Positions 43,380-51,717 of a DNA stretch of 64,000 bases are shown one piece after another. Position 1 is the stretch's first letter. Every line of letters begins with the position of its first letter. The DNA lies in NCBI GenBank assembly GCA_964467585.1, contig CAYXRF010000005.1, forward strand, positions 1 through 64,000, in the 5' to 3' direction. The stretch comes from CALVLD01 sp964467585. Lineage in GTDB: Bacteria > Bacillota > Clostridia > Christensenellales > CAG-138. The notes under the pieces are model-generated. The model was not told the DNA's origin and did not search any database. It worked only from the letters and a program-made list of their open reading frames with translations. Position numbers and translations under genes: made by a program.

Positions 43380-43547
43380 ATGACAGTTATCACCAGAAAA
43401 TACATATTCCATCATGAACACGAAATACGAAAAATATTACTCCGCGACTATATAAATCAGGTGTTTCAGTTTGACGCGGACATTACGGAAGCAAAAAATA
43501 TAATCAATATTATGCACGCGATATTTTGGCTGTTGCGCTTTTGTTAG
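43380..43547 (+). CDS. Possible small AT-rich open frame, uncertain
   Basis: A 55-codon frame starts MTVITRKYIFHHEHEIRKIL and ends FWLLRFC. It is more AT-rich than the surrounding genes and has no ribosome site. It may be the remnant of a foreign gene or chance. The rest of 43292-43656 shows nothing I can name. Confidence 0.2.
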   Translation: MTVITRKYIFHHEHEIRKILLRDYINQVFQFDADITEAKNIINIMHAIFWLLRFC

Positions 43548-43656
43548 ATTACTGCGCCGCATAATCTGCGGCAGGCGTCAATACGCAAGCCCGGCGGCGC
43601 CGTGCGCGGAGGAAAAGCCTTCGTGCTTTTACCTGTTTATATTTGGAAAAAAGGTG

Positions 43657-43685
43657 TTTACAAGCCGAAAGTACCATGATATAAT
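43657..43685 (+). promoter_or_regulatory. Promoter of the small zinc-ribbon gene
   Basis: TTTACA (43657-43662), 17 bp, TATAAT (43680-43685), 32 bases before the start codon. Confidence 0.85.
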
Positions 43686-43717
43686 ATACGCAGAATTCTA
43701 TTATGGAGGTAGTTATT

Positions 43718-44194
43718 ATGATATGTCCATCTTGTGGCAAGGTTCTTCCGGATGGTTCCATGTTCTGTGACGGATGCGGTTCCCGCGTGACACAGGCACA
43801 GCCGCAGCAGGCACAGCCGCAGCAGGCACAGCCGCAATACCGGCCTCAGCAGCAGGCGCAGCCGCAGTATCAGCAGCAGCCGCAGTATCAACAGCAGCCG
43901 CAGTACGCTCCCCAGCCCCAGTATGCGCCTCCCGCTCCTCAGGCTCCGAGCGGATTCTCACTGTATATGAAGCGTGAAGGGCTCATCCCCTTTGTAATGA
44001 AGTGCGTTGCGGCGTTCGTTCTGCTGGTTATGTTCATCGTGGCGATTATTTTTGCGGTAAAGACCGAATACTTCATGTATTTCCTTCTCTACTTCGGAAT
44101 GGGCGTTTTCTTTGCCGGCACGATTTTGGGTCTCTCCGAGCTTGTGCGTGACATTGCCGCCATCCGCAAAAAAAAGGTTGACGAGGACGAGTAA
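43718..44194 (+). CDS. Zinc-ribbon membrane protein with Gln/Pro-rich linker
   Basis: The 158-residue protein begins with a zinc ribbon (CPSC at residues 3-6, CDGC at 17-20). A linker made of QAQPQ-type repeats follows (about 28-75, DNA unit caggcacagccgcag), then two membrane helices (FVMKCVAAFVLLVMFIVAII and YFLLYFGMGVFFAGTIL) and a charged end. The plan, zinc ribbon then repeat linker then membrane, is the same as the large protein at 3559, and the ribbons are similar (CG..L.DG..FCD.CG). GGAGG precedes the ATG by 8 bases. Function unknown. It stands alone between its own promoter and terminator. Confidence 0.85.
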   Translation: MICPSCGKVLPDGSMFCDGCGSRVTQAQPQQAQPQQAQPQYRPQQQAQPQYQQQPQYQQQPQYAPQPQYAPPAPQAPSGFSLYMKREGLIPFVMKCVAAFVLLVMFIVAIIFAVKTEYFMYFLLYFGMGVFFAGTILGLSELVRDIAAIRKKKVDEDE

Positions 44195-44287
44195 AGTATT
44201 CTGCCGATGCTTTTAATGTGTCGGAGGGCGGGCAGCACCGCCTGAATCGGTTTTGCTTTACATCATATTTATGATACAACCGTTTTT

Positions 44288-44317
44288 AGCGGCGCAGTTG
44301 GTTTGCGCCGCTTTTTT
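44288..44317 (+). terminator. Terminator of the small zinc-ribbon gene
   Basis: agcggcgca/tgcgccgct, 9 bp, runs into TTTTTT. Confidence 0.9.
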
Positions 44318-44421
44318 GTTGAACCAATTTTAACCTAGCGGGTATTTGCACAAGCAAATATCAAAGGCGACTGTTTTTGCGCCCCTAATAAAAAACGGTT
44401 TTGACGTTTACAGTTTTTTTC

Positions 44422-44450
44422 TTGCATTTGAATCGCTTTTTTGCTACAAT
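44422..44450 (+). promoter_or_regulatory. tcdA promoter
   Basis: TTGCAT (44422-44427), 17 bp, TACAAT (44445-44450) with TGC before it (extended -10). Confidence 0.8.
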
Positions 44451-44486
44451 GGTATTTAGGATAGTTTACGCATGAGGTGAACGGGT

Positions 44487-45254
44487 GTGAAGGAAAGCTT
44501 TTATCGCAGCGCGATGCTGTACGGAGAGGCGTCCGAGGCAATATTTGCGGCGGCCCACGTTGCGATTTTCGGCGTTGGCGGCGTCGGCTCCTACGCGGCG
44601 GAATCGCTTGCGCGTGCGGGCGTCGGCCGAATCACTCTTGTCGACGCTGCGCGTGTAAAGCAAAGCAACCTCAACCGTCAGGCTTGCGCCGAAAAATCTA
44701 CCGTCGGCGTTGAAAAAACGTTCGCCATGAAAAAGCGAATCGAGGCTGTGTCGGACTGTTGCGTTCAATGCGTCAACACGTTTATATCCGCCGAAAATGC
44801 CGAGGGGCTTATACCGCCCGACGCCGATATTGTTATCGACGCGGTTGACAACGTAACCGCCAAGCTGGCGCTGATTCTCGGCGCAAGGCTAAGAGGCGTC
44901 GCCGTGCTTTCTTCAATGGGCGCGGGCAATCGCATCGACCCAACCGCAGTGCGTCTGGGGGATATCTATTCCACAACAAAAGACCCTCTGTCACGCGTTA
45001 TGCGCCGTGAGCTTCGCAAGCTTGGGGTTGAAGCTCTGACCGTTGCGTATTCAACCGAAACGCCAATCATCCCCGCTATGGCGGCGCCCGACCCTGATAC
45101 GAAGGCGAACGCCCCCGCAAGCAGCCCGTTCGTGCCCGCCGCATTCGGTCTTGCGCTTTCGTCTGAGGCTATACGGCTTTTGCTTTTGCCCCGGGGCATT
45201 CCCGCCCGTCAATGCGCCGACCCCACGCAGGTGCAACCTCCCTTTGGCGTATAA
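44487..45254 (+). CDS. tcdA: tRNA threonylcarbamoyladenosine dehydratase
   Basis: TcdA (255 residues, usual length) is an E1-like enzyme that uses ATP to close the threonylcarbamoyl group of t6A37 in tRNA into the cyclic form. The nucleotide-binding motif is AIFGVGGVGSYAAESLARAG, followed by ITLVDAARVKQSNLNRQ and DIVIDAVDNVTAKLAL. Further conserved parts are SSMGAGNRIDPTAVRLGDI and STTKDPLSRVMRRELRK. GTG 44487 follows GAGGTG. Its own promoter lies upstream. The spoIID-like gene begins 70 bases later and may be read through. Confidence 0.94.
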   Translation: MKESFYRSAMLYGEASEAIFAAAHVAIFGVGGVGSYAAESLARAGVGRITLVDAARVKQSNLNRQACAEKSTVGVEKTFAMKKRIEAVSDCCVQCVNTFISAENAEGLIPPDADIVIDAVDNVTAKLALILGARLRGVAVLSSMGAGNRIDPTAVRLGDIYSTTKDPLSRVMRRELRKLGVEALTVAYSTETPIIPAMAAPDPDTKANAPASSPFVPAAFGLALSSEAIRLLLLPRGIPARQCADPTQVQPPFGV

Positions 45255-45324
45255 AAAGCACAAAGCACCGCGTCCCCGCTTTTGCGGCAGTGCGGTCTAA
45301 ACCAATATAACGGAGAATAACACT

Positions 45325-47304
45325 ATGTTTATTATCAAAAAACCAGGAAGGATTGCCCTGAGGCTTGCCGCACTTATTATGGCGGTGCTGCTGCTGCCAA
45401 TATCCGCTTTTGCGGAAGGCGCACTCAAGGTGAGCAGTATTGATGATGCACATACTGAAGCAGACGAGTGCGGCGTCAAAACGCCCACAACGGATTTGGA
45501 TTTCAGCTTTATCAAGGTGCTTATCACCACGGGCAGCACGGGCACAGTAAAGCTCAAGCTTTACGGCAATTATTACATCGGCACGGATAGGATTTCACTT
45601 AACGGAACCGCTTCCGCCCCCTATGTGCTCACCGTCACAACGTATAACGGTGAGGCATACGCCAAAAATTCCTCCGGCACAACAATCGCTCACGCCGCGC
45701 TGCTTGAGCTGAAGCGCGTGTATCTCAACCACGATGCGGGATATGCCGTTCTTTATGAATGCGCCTCGTCCTCCACGAAGGGCAAAAGCTATCTCGGCAA
45801 TTTCATTTTTTCATCCAAAAGCGATGGCGTTTTGCGCATGGTAAACAATGTGCCGCTTGCACATTACTGCTATGGCATAGTGTCATATGAGATGAATTAC
45901 GCATTCGAGCCCGCCGCACTCCGCGCACAGGCGGTCGCCGCAAAATGCTATGGAATGAGCTATATCAACACCAATGATGTGTATTACAGCACTCAGGATG
46001 GCTTCGGCTCCGCCACATCCTGCCAATCCTACCGAGGATACAGCACCAACGCAAACCGCCTTACAACACTTCAGTATTGTGTTGACGTTGCGGGGGTGGC
46101 GCTTTCATACGCGGACAGGATAATTCCCACGTTTTACGGAGCGACCGACGGGGGGGAGACCGCCCTGCCGTCTCACGCCTTCGGGGGCTCCAATTACGAC
46201 GCCGCATATGGCGTGAGGCTTGACGATTACGAATTTGAGTATATTACCAACCGTCGTGAAACTATCAGTATAACATTCGGCAGTGCGCCTGAAGACAATA
46301 AATTCTGTGATTTTATTCTCTGCAAGATACGCGACGCGCTTACCTATGCGCCCAATTCGGTTATCAGCATTGACGAAATGTACGCGTATGATCCCGTTGA
46401 GGGGACGGAGCGCAATATGCAGCGCGTATACGTAAAAGCGACAGTCGGCTATCCCGACGGCAACACCGCCGTGAGGGAGATTGACTTTGCCGCGACACAG
46501 CTTTCAACCTACACGCTTTCGGATTTGGATTACAGCGGCAACTATTACACCACGTCCAACCACCATGTGTTCATGTCCAATTATGAGATGTACTGGGGCA
46601 GAGAGGTATCAAGCGGTTACGAGCTGTATTTCTGCCGTCACGGTCACGGCGTGGGGCTTTCGCAGCTTGGGGCAAACGTGTATGCCGACCCGGAGGTGCT
46701 GAATTGGGATTACAGACAGATTCTTCAATTCTACTATGCAAATTTTGACCTCATTGACATTACGGAGGCAAACCCCGAAAGTCCTCTTTCAACCTCCGAC
46801 ACGATACTTGCATACGGCGTTTGCACAGCTTCCGCAAGCTTTTATGTTGGGGGCTCAACCGCATATAACACAATCGGCACGGTTTCGGCAAACGAGCATA
46901 TCGACATTATCGGTATTTACGGCGGCTATTATCAAGCCATATGGGATGGGCATTTTGGCTACATCAACAAGGATAATGTTGAAATCACAATGTTTCCTTC
47001 GCCTGCCGACGCCGTTTTCACCGTGCATTCGGCGACAACTATCTCAAGCGTCAATCTGCGGACGGCGCCCTTTTCAAGCGCGGGGCTTATAACCAACCTT
47101 CCCGCCGGCACCTCCATTACCATATGGGTGGCTATCGGCGGATGGTATTATGTTGAAACTCCCGCCAACGGCTGCGGCTTCCTCAGCGGCGCATACGTCA
47201 GTATCACATCCACCTATCAGGTCTCCGGCGTGGCATTGATAAACAAAGCTCCGCAAACCGTTCCGCGCCCCGCCGCTTCGCTTAAACGGAGGTGGCGCGA
47301 ATGA
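45325..47304 (+). CDS. Secreted SpoIID/LytB-domain protein with C-terminal SH3 domains
   Basis: The 659-residue protein has a signal peptide (LAALIMAVLLLPISAFA). A SpoIID domain (about 180-485) contains YCYGIVSYEMNYAFEPAALR, AQAVAAKCYGMSYI, TFYGATDGGETALPSHAFGG and the closing HGHGVGLSQLGA. Two bacterial SH3-type domains follow (VCTASASFYVGGSTAYNTIG and SVNLRTAPFSSAGLITNLPA). SpoIID-type enzymes are lytic transglycosylases acting on denuded glycan; in spore formers they drive engulfment, while LytB is a relative of vegetative cells. The adjacent GH3 gene, whose ATG overlaps the stop codon, also acts on peptidoglycan sugars, so the pair is likely a cell-wall recycling or remodelling unit. Confidence 0.9.
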   Translation: MFIIKKPGRIALRLAALIMAVLLLPISAFAEGALKVSSIDDAHTEADECGVKTPTTDLDFSFIKVLITTGSTGTVKLKLYGNYYIGTDRISLNGTASAPYVLTVTTYNGEAYAKNSSGTTIAHAALLELKRVYLNHDAGYAVLYECASSSTKGKSYLGNFIFSSKSDGVLRMVNNVPLAHYCYGIVSYEMNYAFEPAALRAQAVAAKCYGMSYINTNDVYYSTQDGFGSATSCQSYRGYSTNANRLTTLQYCVDVAGVALSYADRIIPTFYGATDGGETALPSHAFGGSNYDAAYGVRLDDYEFEYITNRRETISITFGSAPEDNKFCDFILCKIRDALTYAPNSVISIDEMYAYDPVEGTERNMQRVYVKATVGYPDGNTAVREIDFAATQLSTYTLSDLDYSGNYYTTSNHHVFMSNYEMYWGREVSSGYELYFCRHGHGVGLSQLGANVYADPEVLNWDYRQILQFYYANFDLIDITEANPESPLSTSDTILAYGVCTASASFYVGGSTAYNTIGTVSANEHIDIIGIYGGYYQAIWDGHFGYINKDNVEITMFPSPADAVFTVHSATTISSVNLRTAPFSSAGLITNLPAGTSITIWVAIGGWYYVETPANGCGFLSGAYVSITSTYQVSGVALINKAPQTVPRPAASLKRRWRE

Positions 47305-48614
47305 ATCGCTTTCCGCTAAAACGCATACTGCTTTCCATTACTTTGGCGGCGTGCTCGCTTGTTTTCTGCTGCTGCGCCTCATTTGGAGGGTTCGTGCGCC
47401 CCACTCTGCCGCCGCAGATAACCGCCGCACCGACACAAGCGCCGCTTTCGGCGGATAATTCCGCGCCCGCCGACCCCGATTGCCTTGAAACATCCGCGCC
47501 GCTGCAGTCGGTTCCCCTTTCCACCTGTGAACCAACCGTTGACGACCTCATTTGGGAATACATCAACGGTATGTCCGCCGAACAGCGCATAGGTCAGCTT
47601 GCAATGTTTGGATTTAGCGGCAAAACAACAATTCCGCAGGAATTTATCAGTATTATAAACACATATCAAATAGGGAATATTATTCTGTACGGGGCAAACA
47701 TCAATCGTGACTCCGCCGATGGCGGGTTTGCCAACGCGCAGGCGCTTATAAATCAGCTTGACGCAACCAATTCATGCGGCGTACCGCGTTTATATTCAAT
47801 TGATGTTGAGGGTGGGCGCGTGCATCGCTTCACATGGGACGAGCCTTTGCTGTCGCCAATGGAGCTTGGGGGTATGGACGCTCAAGTGGCGTTCGACCAA
47901 TTTGCGTACATTGCCGAGACTCTGCGCTCAATCGGCATAACAATGGACCTTGCCCCCGTTCTTGACATAGCCGAGTATCCGCTTGACACATTTCTTGGCA
48001 CGCGGATAATATCCTCCAATGCAGAAACCGCATCGACTGTCGGCGGCGCTATAATTGACGGGCTTCATTACGGCGGATGCCTTGCCGTATGCAAGTATTT
48101 TCCCGGGCATGGCGGCACAACTGATGATTCCCACGACGCCACACCCGTTATCACCAAAACTATCGCCGAGCTTTACAGCTATGACCTTGTGCCATTTACC
48201 GCCGCTATTTCACATGACGTGGACGGCGTGCTTGTTTCACACATACTTTATCCCGCACTTGACAGCGTTGATATCGCCAGTATGTCCAACACAATAATCA
48301 GCGGCGTACTGCGCGGCGAAATGGGCTTTGACGGGCTTGTCATATCGGACGATTTTCGTATGCAGGGGCTGCTTTCGCAATACTCCCCCGACGTCGCCGC
48401 CGTTCAGTTCATTCTTGCAGGAGGCGATATTATACTCTGCGGCGCCAACTATTCCATTCAGACCTCCGTTATGAGCGCGCTCACACAAGCCTATGCCCAA
48501 GGAACCATATCCGATGCACGCCTCAATAAAAGCGTTTTCCGTATACTCAATGCCAAGTATAACGCCGGCATATGGTCCCCAACAGACTTGCCTACCCACC
48601 CTCAACAGCCTTAG
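47301..48614 (+). CDS. GH3 beta-N-acetylhexosaminidase lipoprotein (NagZ-like)
   Basis: The 437-residue protein has a lipoprotein-type signal ending in LVFCCCA, a Pro/Ala-rich linker to about residue 75, and a GH3 domain. RIGQLAMFGFSG and YSIDVEGGRVHRF form the first part. CKYFPGHGGTTDDSHD holds the Lys-His and Asp-His catalytic-loop residues of NagZ enzymes, and LVISDDFRMQGL the nucleophile Asp. It removes terminal GlcNAc from peptidoglycan fragments outside the membrane. ATG 47301 follows CGGAGG and overlaps the spoIID-like stop (ATGA). The last codons and the stop codon lie at the border of hairpin element copy 4, so the C terminus may have been reset by its insertion. Confidence 0.92.
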   Translation: MNRFPLKRILLSITLAACSLVFCCCASFGGFVRPTLPPQITAAPTQAPLSADNSAPADPDCLETSAPLQSVPLSTCEPTVDDLIWEYINGMSAEQRIGQLAMFGFSGKTTIPQEFISIINTYQIGNIILYGANINRDSADGGFANAQALINQLDATNSCGVPRLYSIDVEGGRVHRFTWDEPLLSPMELGGMDAQVAFDQFAYIAETLRSIGITMDLAPVLDIAEYPLDTFLGTRIISSNAETASTVGGAIIDGLHYGGCLAVCKYFPGHGGTTDDSHDATPVITKTIAELYSYDLVPFTAAISHDVDGVLVSHILYPALDSVDIASMSNTIISGVLRGEMGFDGLVISDDFRMQGLLSQYSPDVAAVQFILAGGDIILCGANYSIQTSVMSALTQAYAQGTISDARLNKSVFRILNAKYNAGIWSPTDLPTHPQQP

Positions 48615-48903
48615 TTGGCGACAAAAAACAAGCTAAAGCTCTATGTGCGTCTTTTTAACGCGCATAGAGCTAACCAACGTCAAGCTTAGTAGGCGGCGTG
48701 AGCGAAGCGAACCCGGAGCGGAAGCGGAGGGCTCCCCCCGCGGGGGAGCTGATTTTGCACGCGCAGCGCGGCAAAATCTGTGGGGGGATGCATAAATTCC
48801 GCGGCTTGTCTGTCGCCAAACAACTTAAAAGGCTTCAACCTCCGCAAGTCCGTCCCTCGCTCCCGCAAAACCACACATCAAAGGCATAACCTTTGCCCGT
48901 CCC
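48611..48903 (-). repeat. Hairpin-rich dispersed element, copy 4
   Basis: Inverted relative to copies 2 and 3. Begins with ttagttggcgacaaaaaac, then the hairpin agctctatgtgcg ... cgcatagagct (about 48637-48671), the GC-rich block and gattttgc ... gcaaaatc. It ends at the reverse complement of gacgggcaaaggttatgcct. It supplies the stop codon of the GH3 gene. Confidence 0.85.
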
Positions 48904-49062
48904 AATCATATTTTTTCAAAGGTATAGGCCATTGCACCCTGAGCAACAGCCGAAGGAGCCAAAATTAACGCTTTTTCAAAAAAAGCAGTCACTAAAACCC
49001 TGTGAATAACAAATGGCAGGCATACAAAAAACTATTACATACAATGTAAAATCTATAACTTT

Positions 49063-49098
49063 AGCCGCATATTTGCGCAACAGCGCAAATATGCGGCT
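49063..49098. repeat. Perfect 16-bp hairpin, second copy
   Basis: Same 36 bases as 37671-37706. It is self-complementary, so the two strands cannot be told apart. Confidence 0.85.
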
Positions 49099-49341
49099 TT
49101 AAAAAACCAACTAATCAGCTTTTTATGCAGTTACAGTCAACAACGGTTTATATGCGGGTCAAGGGACGCAGTCCTTTGCGGGGGCTTGGGGACGGAGTCC
49201 CCAAACGTACCTCTCGTACCTCTCGTACCTCTCGTACCTCTCGTACCTCTCGTACCTCTCGTACCGCCCGCCCCTCTCGCCCATCCCATACCAATCGTAT
49301 AACAAACTATTAATGCTTGGGCTAACTTCTCCCCCGCCGCG

Positions 49342-49827
49342 TCAGATAAAAATGGAATACGCGTTCAGATAGACAGCAAAGCAGAGCCACAGCGCATACG
49401 GTATTTGGAGCCATCCGGCAAGCGGTTTGACGCGAAAGAACTCAACGCACATCCAAACGACCGTTGCCAGAAGCAGCACAAGCAAAACCAGAGCGGCGAT
49501 CTTGAGATCGAGTGAAAAAAAGAGTATCGGCCAAAAGAAGTTAAGCGCAAGCTGGATATAAAACGGCACAAGCGCACGCTTGTTGCCGCGTGGGGCAGCG
49601 TTCCACACGCATGCGGCGGAAATGCCCATCAGCGCATAAAGAATTGTCCAGACAATGGGAAAAACCCAAGCGGGCGGCGAAAGCGGGGGCTGTACGCCGC
49701 TCATGTACTGCTGAACGGCAGTGCGTGTAAAAAGCCCCGCCGCCGTGCCGACGATAAGCGAACCGCCAATGAACAGCACATACGTCAAAAACCGTTTCGA
49801 TTTTTTTCTGTTATTAATCATACTCAT
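49342..49827 (-). CDS. tspO: TspO/MBR family membrane protein
   Basis: The protein has about 161 residues and five membrane helices. The family pattern is visible in PPLSPPAWVFPIVWTILYAL, MGISAACVWNAA and LALNFFWPILFFSLDLKIAA. TspO binds tetrapyrroles and cholesterol-like ligands and is tied to porphyrin and stress handling. The start is set at 49827, or the ATG two codons later, because the likely promoter (-10 at 49856) excludes the ATG at 49884. The ribosome site is poor. It is divergent from the ABC exporter pair. Confidence 0.9.
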   Translation of the reverse strand: MSMINNRKKSKRFLTYVLFIGGSLIVGTAAGLFTRTAVQQYMSGVQPPLSPPAWVFPIVWTILYALMGISAACVWNAAPRGNKRALVPFYIQLALNFFWPILFFSLDLKIAALVLLVLLLATVVWMCVEFFRVKPLAGWLQIPYALWLCFAVYLNAYSIFI

Positions 49828-49855
49828 ATCAATAGCATATGCCGTTTTAAAATTC

Positions 49856-49884
49856 TTATTAGTCGGTAAAAAAAGCATTTTCAA
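49856..49884 (-). promoter_or_regulatory. tspO promoter
   Basis: Minus strand: TTGAAA (49884-49879), 17 bp, TAATAA (49861-49856). Confidence 0.55.
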
Positions 49885-49925
49885 ATTTCATGAGTTTTTT
49901 TGCGGCTTGGCGGAAATAACCGCGG

Positions 49926-49953
49926 TTGACTTTTTCAAAAGGTTTGCTATCAT
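49926..49953 (+). promoter_or_regulatory. Promoter of the ABC exporter pair
   Basis: TTGACT (49926-49931), 16 bp, TATCAT (49948-49953), about 33 bases before the TTG start. Confidence 0.55.
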
Positions 49954-49986
49954 ATAGACAATAATAATTGAGACGGGTAAAGTGCT

Positions 49987-51717
49987 TTGAAAAGTTTGAT
50001 GCAATACATAAAGCCTCATTCGTGGCTTATGACGCTTGGACTGCTGCTGAAATTTGTCGCGGCAATGCTTGACCTGATGATTCCCTATATGCTTGAAAAA
50101 ATAATTGACGACGTTGCGCCCACAGGCTCACGCGCAATGGTGTTTGCCTACGGCGGCATAATGGTGGGGTTTGCCGTGGCGTCCGCCGTTGTCAATCTGA
50201 CGGCAAACCGCCTTGCCACAAAAAATTCGGGCAAGGTAACGCTAAAGCTGAGGCATGACCTTTTTGACCGCGTAACGCGGCTTTCTTCGGCGCAAACAGA
50301 CAGATACACATTGCCGACGCTTATATCAAGACTGACCTCGGATACCTATTATGTCAACGATATGCTTGTGCGCGTGCAAAGAATCGGCATAAGAGGACCG
50401 ATCTTGCTTATCGGCGGAATTGTGATAACGATCACCCTCGATCCCGTTTTAACGCTTGTGCTGGCGGCAATGCTGCCGCTAATCGCCGTGACCGTGTGGC
50501 TGGTTACAAAATTCAGCGTGCCGCTCTATCAAAAATGTCAAAAAATACTCGACAGACTGGTCTGCGTCGTGCAGGAAAACGCACTCGGCGTGCGCGTGAT
50601 AAAGGCGCTTTCAAAAACCGAATATGAGCGGCAAAGATTCAATGACGTCAACACGCGTCACAATGCCGCGGAGCGCAAGGCGGGCGCAATAATGGCGGTG
50701 ACAAACCCAACCTCAACGCTTGTTTTGAATATCGGGCTTTCGTTCGTGGTGCTTGCGGGCGCATTCAGAGTCGATTCGGGACTTACGGAAATTGGCACGA
50801 TAATCGCTTTTCTTTCCTATTTTGTGATTATATTAAACGCCATGATTGGCATTACGCGTGTGTTCGTTGTATGCTCACGCGGCGTGGCTTCCGCCAACAG
50901 GATTTCGGAGGTGTTGAACGAGCCTGACGGGCTGCCGATACTGTCGGACGGCAGCGCGAACAACCGTGAAGAATCTGATTATCATATTGAATTTGAGGAC
51001 GTCTGCTTTTCATACAACAAAATTGAACCCGATATTGCTCACGTCAGCTTCGCATTAAAAAGAGGGCAAACGCTTGGAATAATCGGCGCGACGGGCGGCG
51101 GAAAAACTACCATTGCCAACCTGCTTATACGCTTTTACGACCCGGACAGCGGTTGCGTTCGCATAAACGGACGCGATGTGCGCTCCATACCCAAAAAGGA
51201 GCTTGCGGGGATGTTCGGCGTTGCCTTCCAAAATGATTTTATTATGGCGGCTTCCGTTCGTGACAACATTTCGTTCGGCAGAGAGCTTTCCGATTTTGAA
51301 ACGGCAAGGGCGATAAGCATAGCGCAGGCGGAAAACATCGTTTCGGAGTATGAGGACGGAGCGTCGCATATGCTCACAGCGCATGGCACAAACATAAGCG
51401 GCGGACAGCGACAGCGGATACTTATCGCACGCGCAGTGGCGGGCGCACCGGATATTCTTATACTTGACGACGCATCAAGCGCGTTGGATTACGCCACGGA
51501 CGCTCAATTGAATCGCGCCATAAGAAACGGGCTGCCAAACACAACAAAGGTGCTTATTGCCCAACGCGTAAGCTCCATAATGCACGCTGACGTCATAATT
51601 ATGATTGACGATGGACGCGTAACGGGCATGGGCACGCACGCGCAGCTGATTGAAAGCTGTGCGGAATATCGTGACATTGCCAACACGCAGATGGGAGGGG
51701 AAGCATATGCCACGTAA
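49987..51717 (+). CDS. Heterodimeric ABC exporter, half with degenerate ATP site
   Basis: The 576-residue half-transporter has six membrane helices followed by an ATPase domain. Walker A is GATGGGKTTIANLL, the signature is NISGGQRQR and Walker B is ILILDDASSALD. The residue after Walker B is Asp where the catalytic Glu belongs, and the switch His is replaced by Gln (IAQRVSS). These changes mark the degenerate site of heterodimeric exporters such as TM287/288. The start is TTG 49987 or ATG 49999; neither has a strong site. The partner gene overlaps the end by 11 bases. The substrate, a drug, lipid or peptide, is unknown. Confidence 0.92.
   Translation: MKSLMQYIKPHSWLMTLGLLLKFVAAMLDLMIPYMLEKIIDDVAPTGSRAMVFAYGGIMVGFAVASAVVNLTANRLATKNSGKVTLKLRHDLFDRVTRLSSAQTDRYTLPTLISRLTSDTYYVNDMLVRVQRIGIRGPILLIGGIVITITLDPVLTLVLAAMLPLIAVTVWLVTKFSVPLYQKCQKILDRLVCVVQENALGVRVIKALSKTEYERQRFNDVNTRHNAAERKAGAIMAVTNPTSTLVLNIGLSFVVLAGAFRVDSGLTEIGTIIAFLSYFVIILNAMIGITRVFVVCSRGVASANRISEVLNEPDGLPILSDGSANNREESDYHIEFEDVCFSYNKIEPDIAHVSFALKRGQTLGIIGATGGGKTTIANLLIRFYDPDSGCVRINGRDVRSIPKKELAGMFGVAFQNDFIMAASVRDNISFGRELSDFETARAISIAQAENIVSEYEDGASHMLTAHGTNISGGQRQRILIARAVAGAPDILILDDASSALDYATDAQLNRAIRNGLPNTTKVLIAQRVSSIMHADVIIMIDDGRVTGMGTHAQLIESCAEYRDIANTQMGGEAYAT

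Larger units (their letters stand above)
48611..49270. repeat. Composite repeat region B (inverted counterpart of 37479-38338)
   Basis: It holds element copy 4, the T-rich block, the 16-bp hairpin (49063-49098), the conserved block with gcgggtcaagggacgcagtc and ggggacggagtcccc (about 49130-49205), and six tandem units of cgtacctct (49207-49262). This is the mirror order of region A. No gene is present from 48615 to 49341. Confidence 0.8.
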
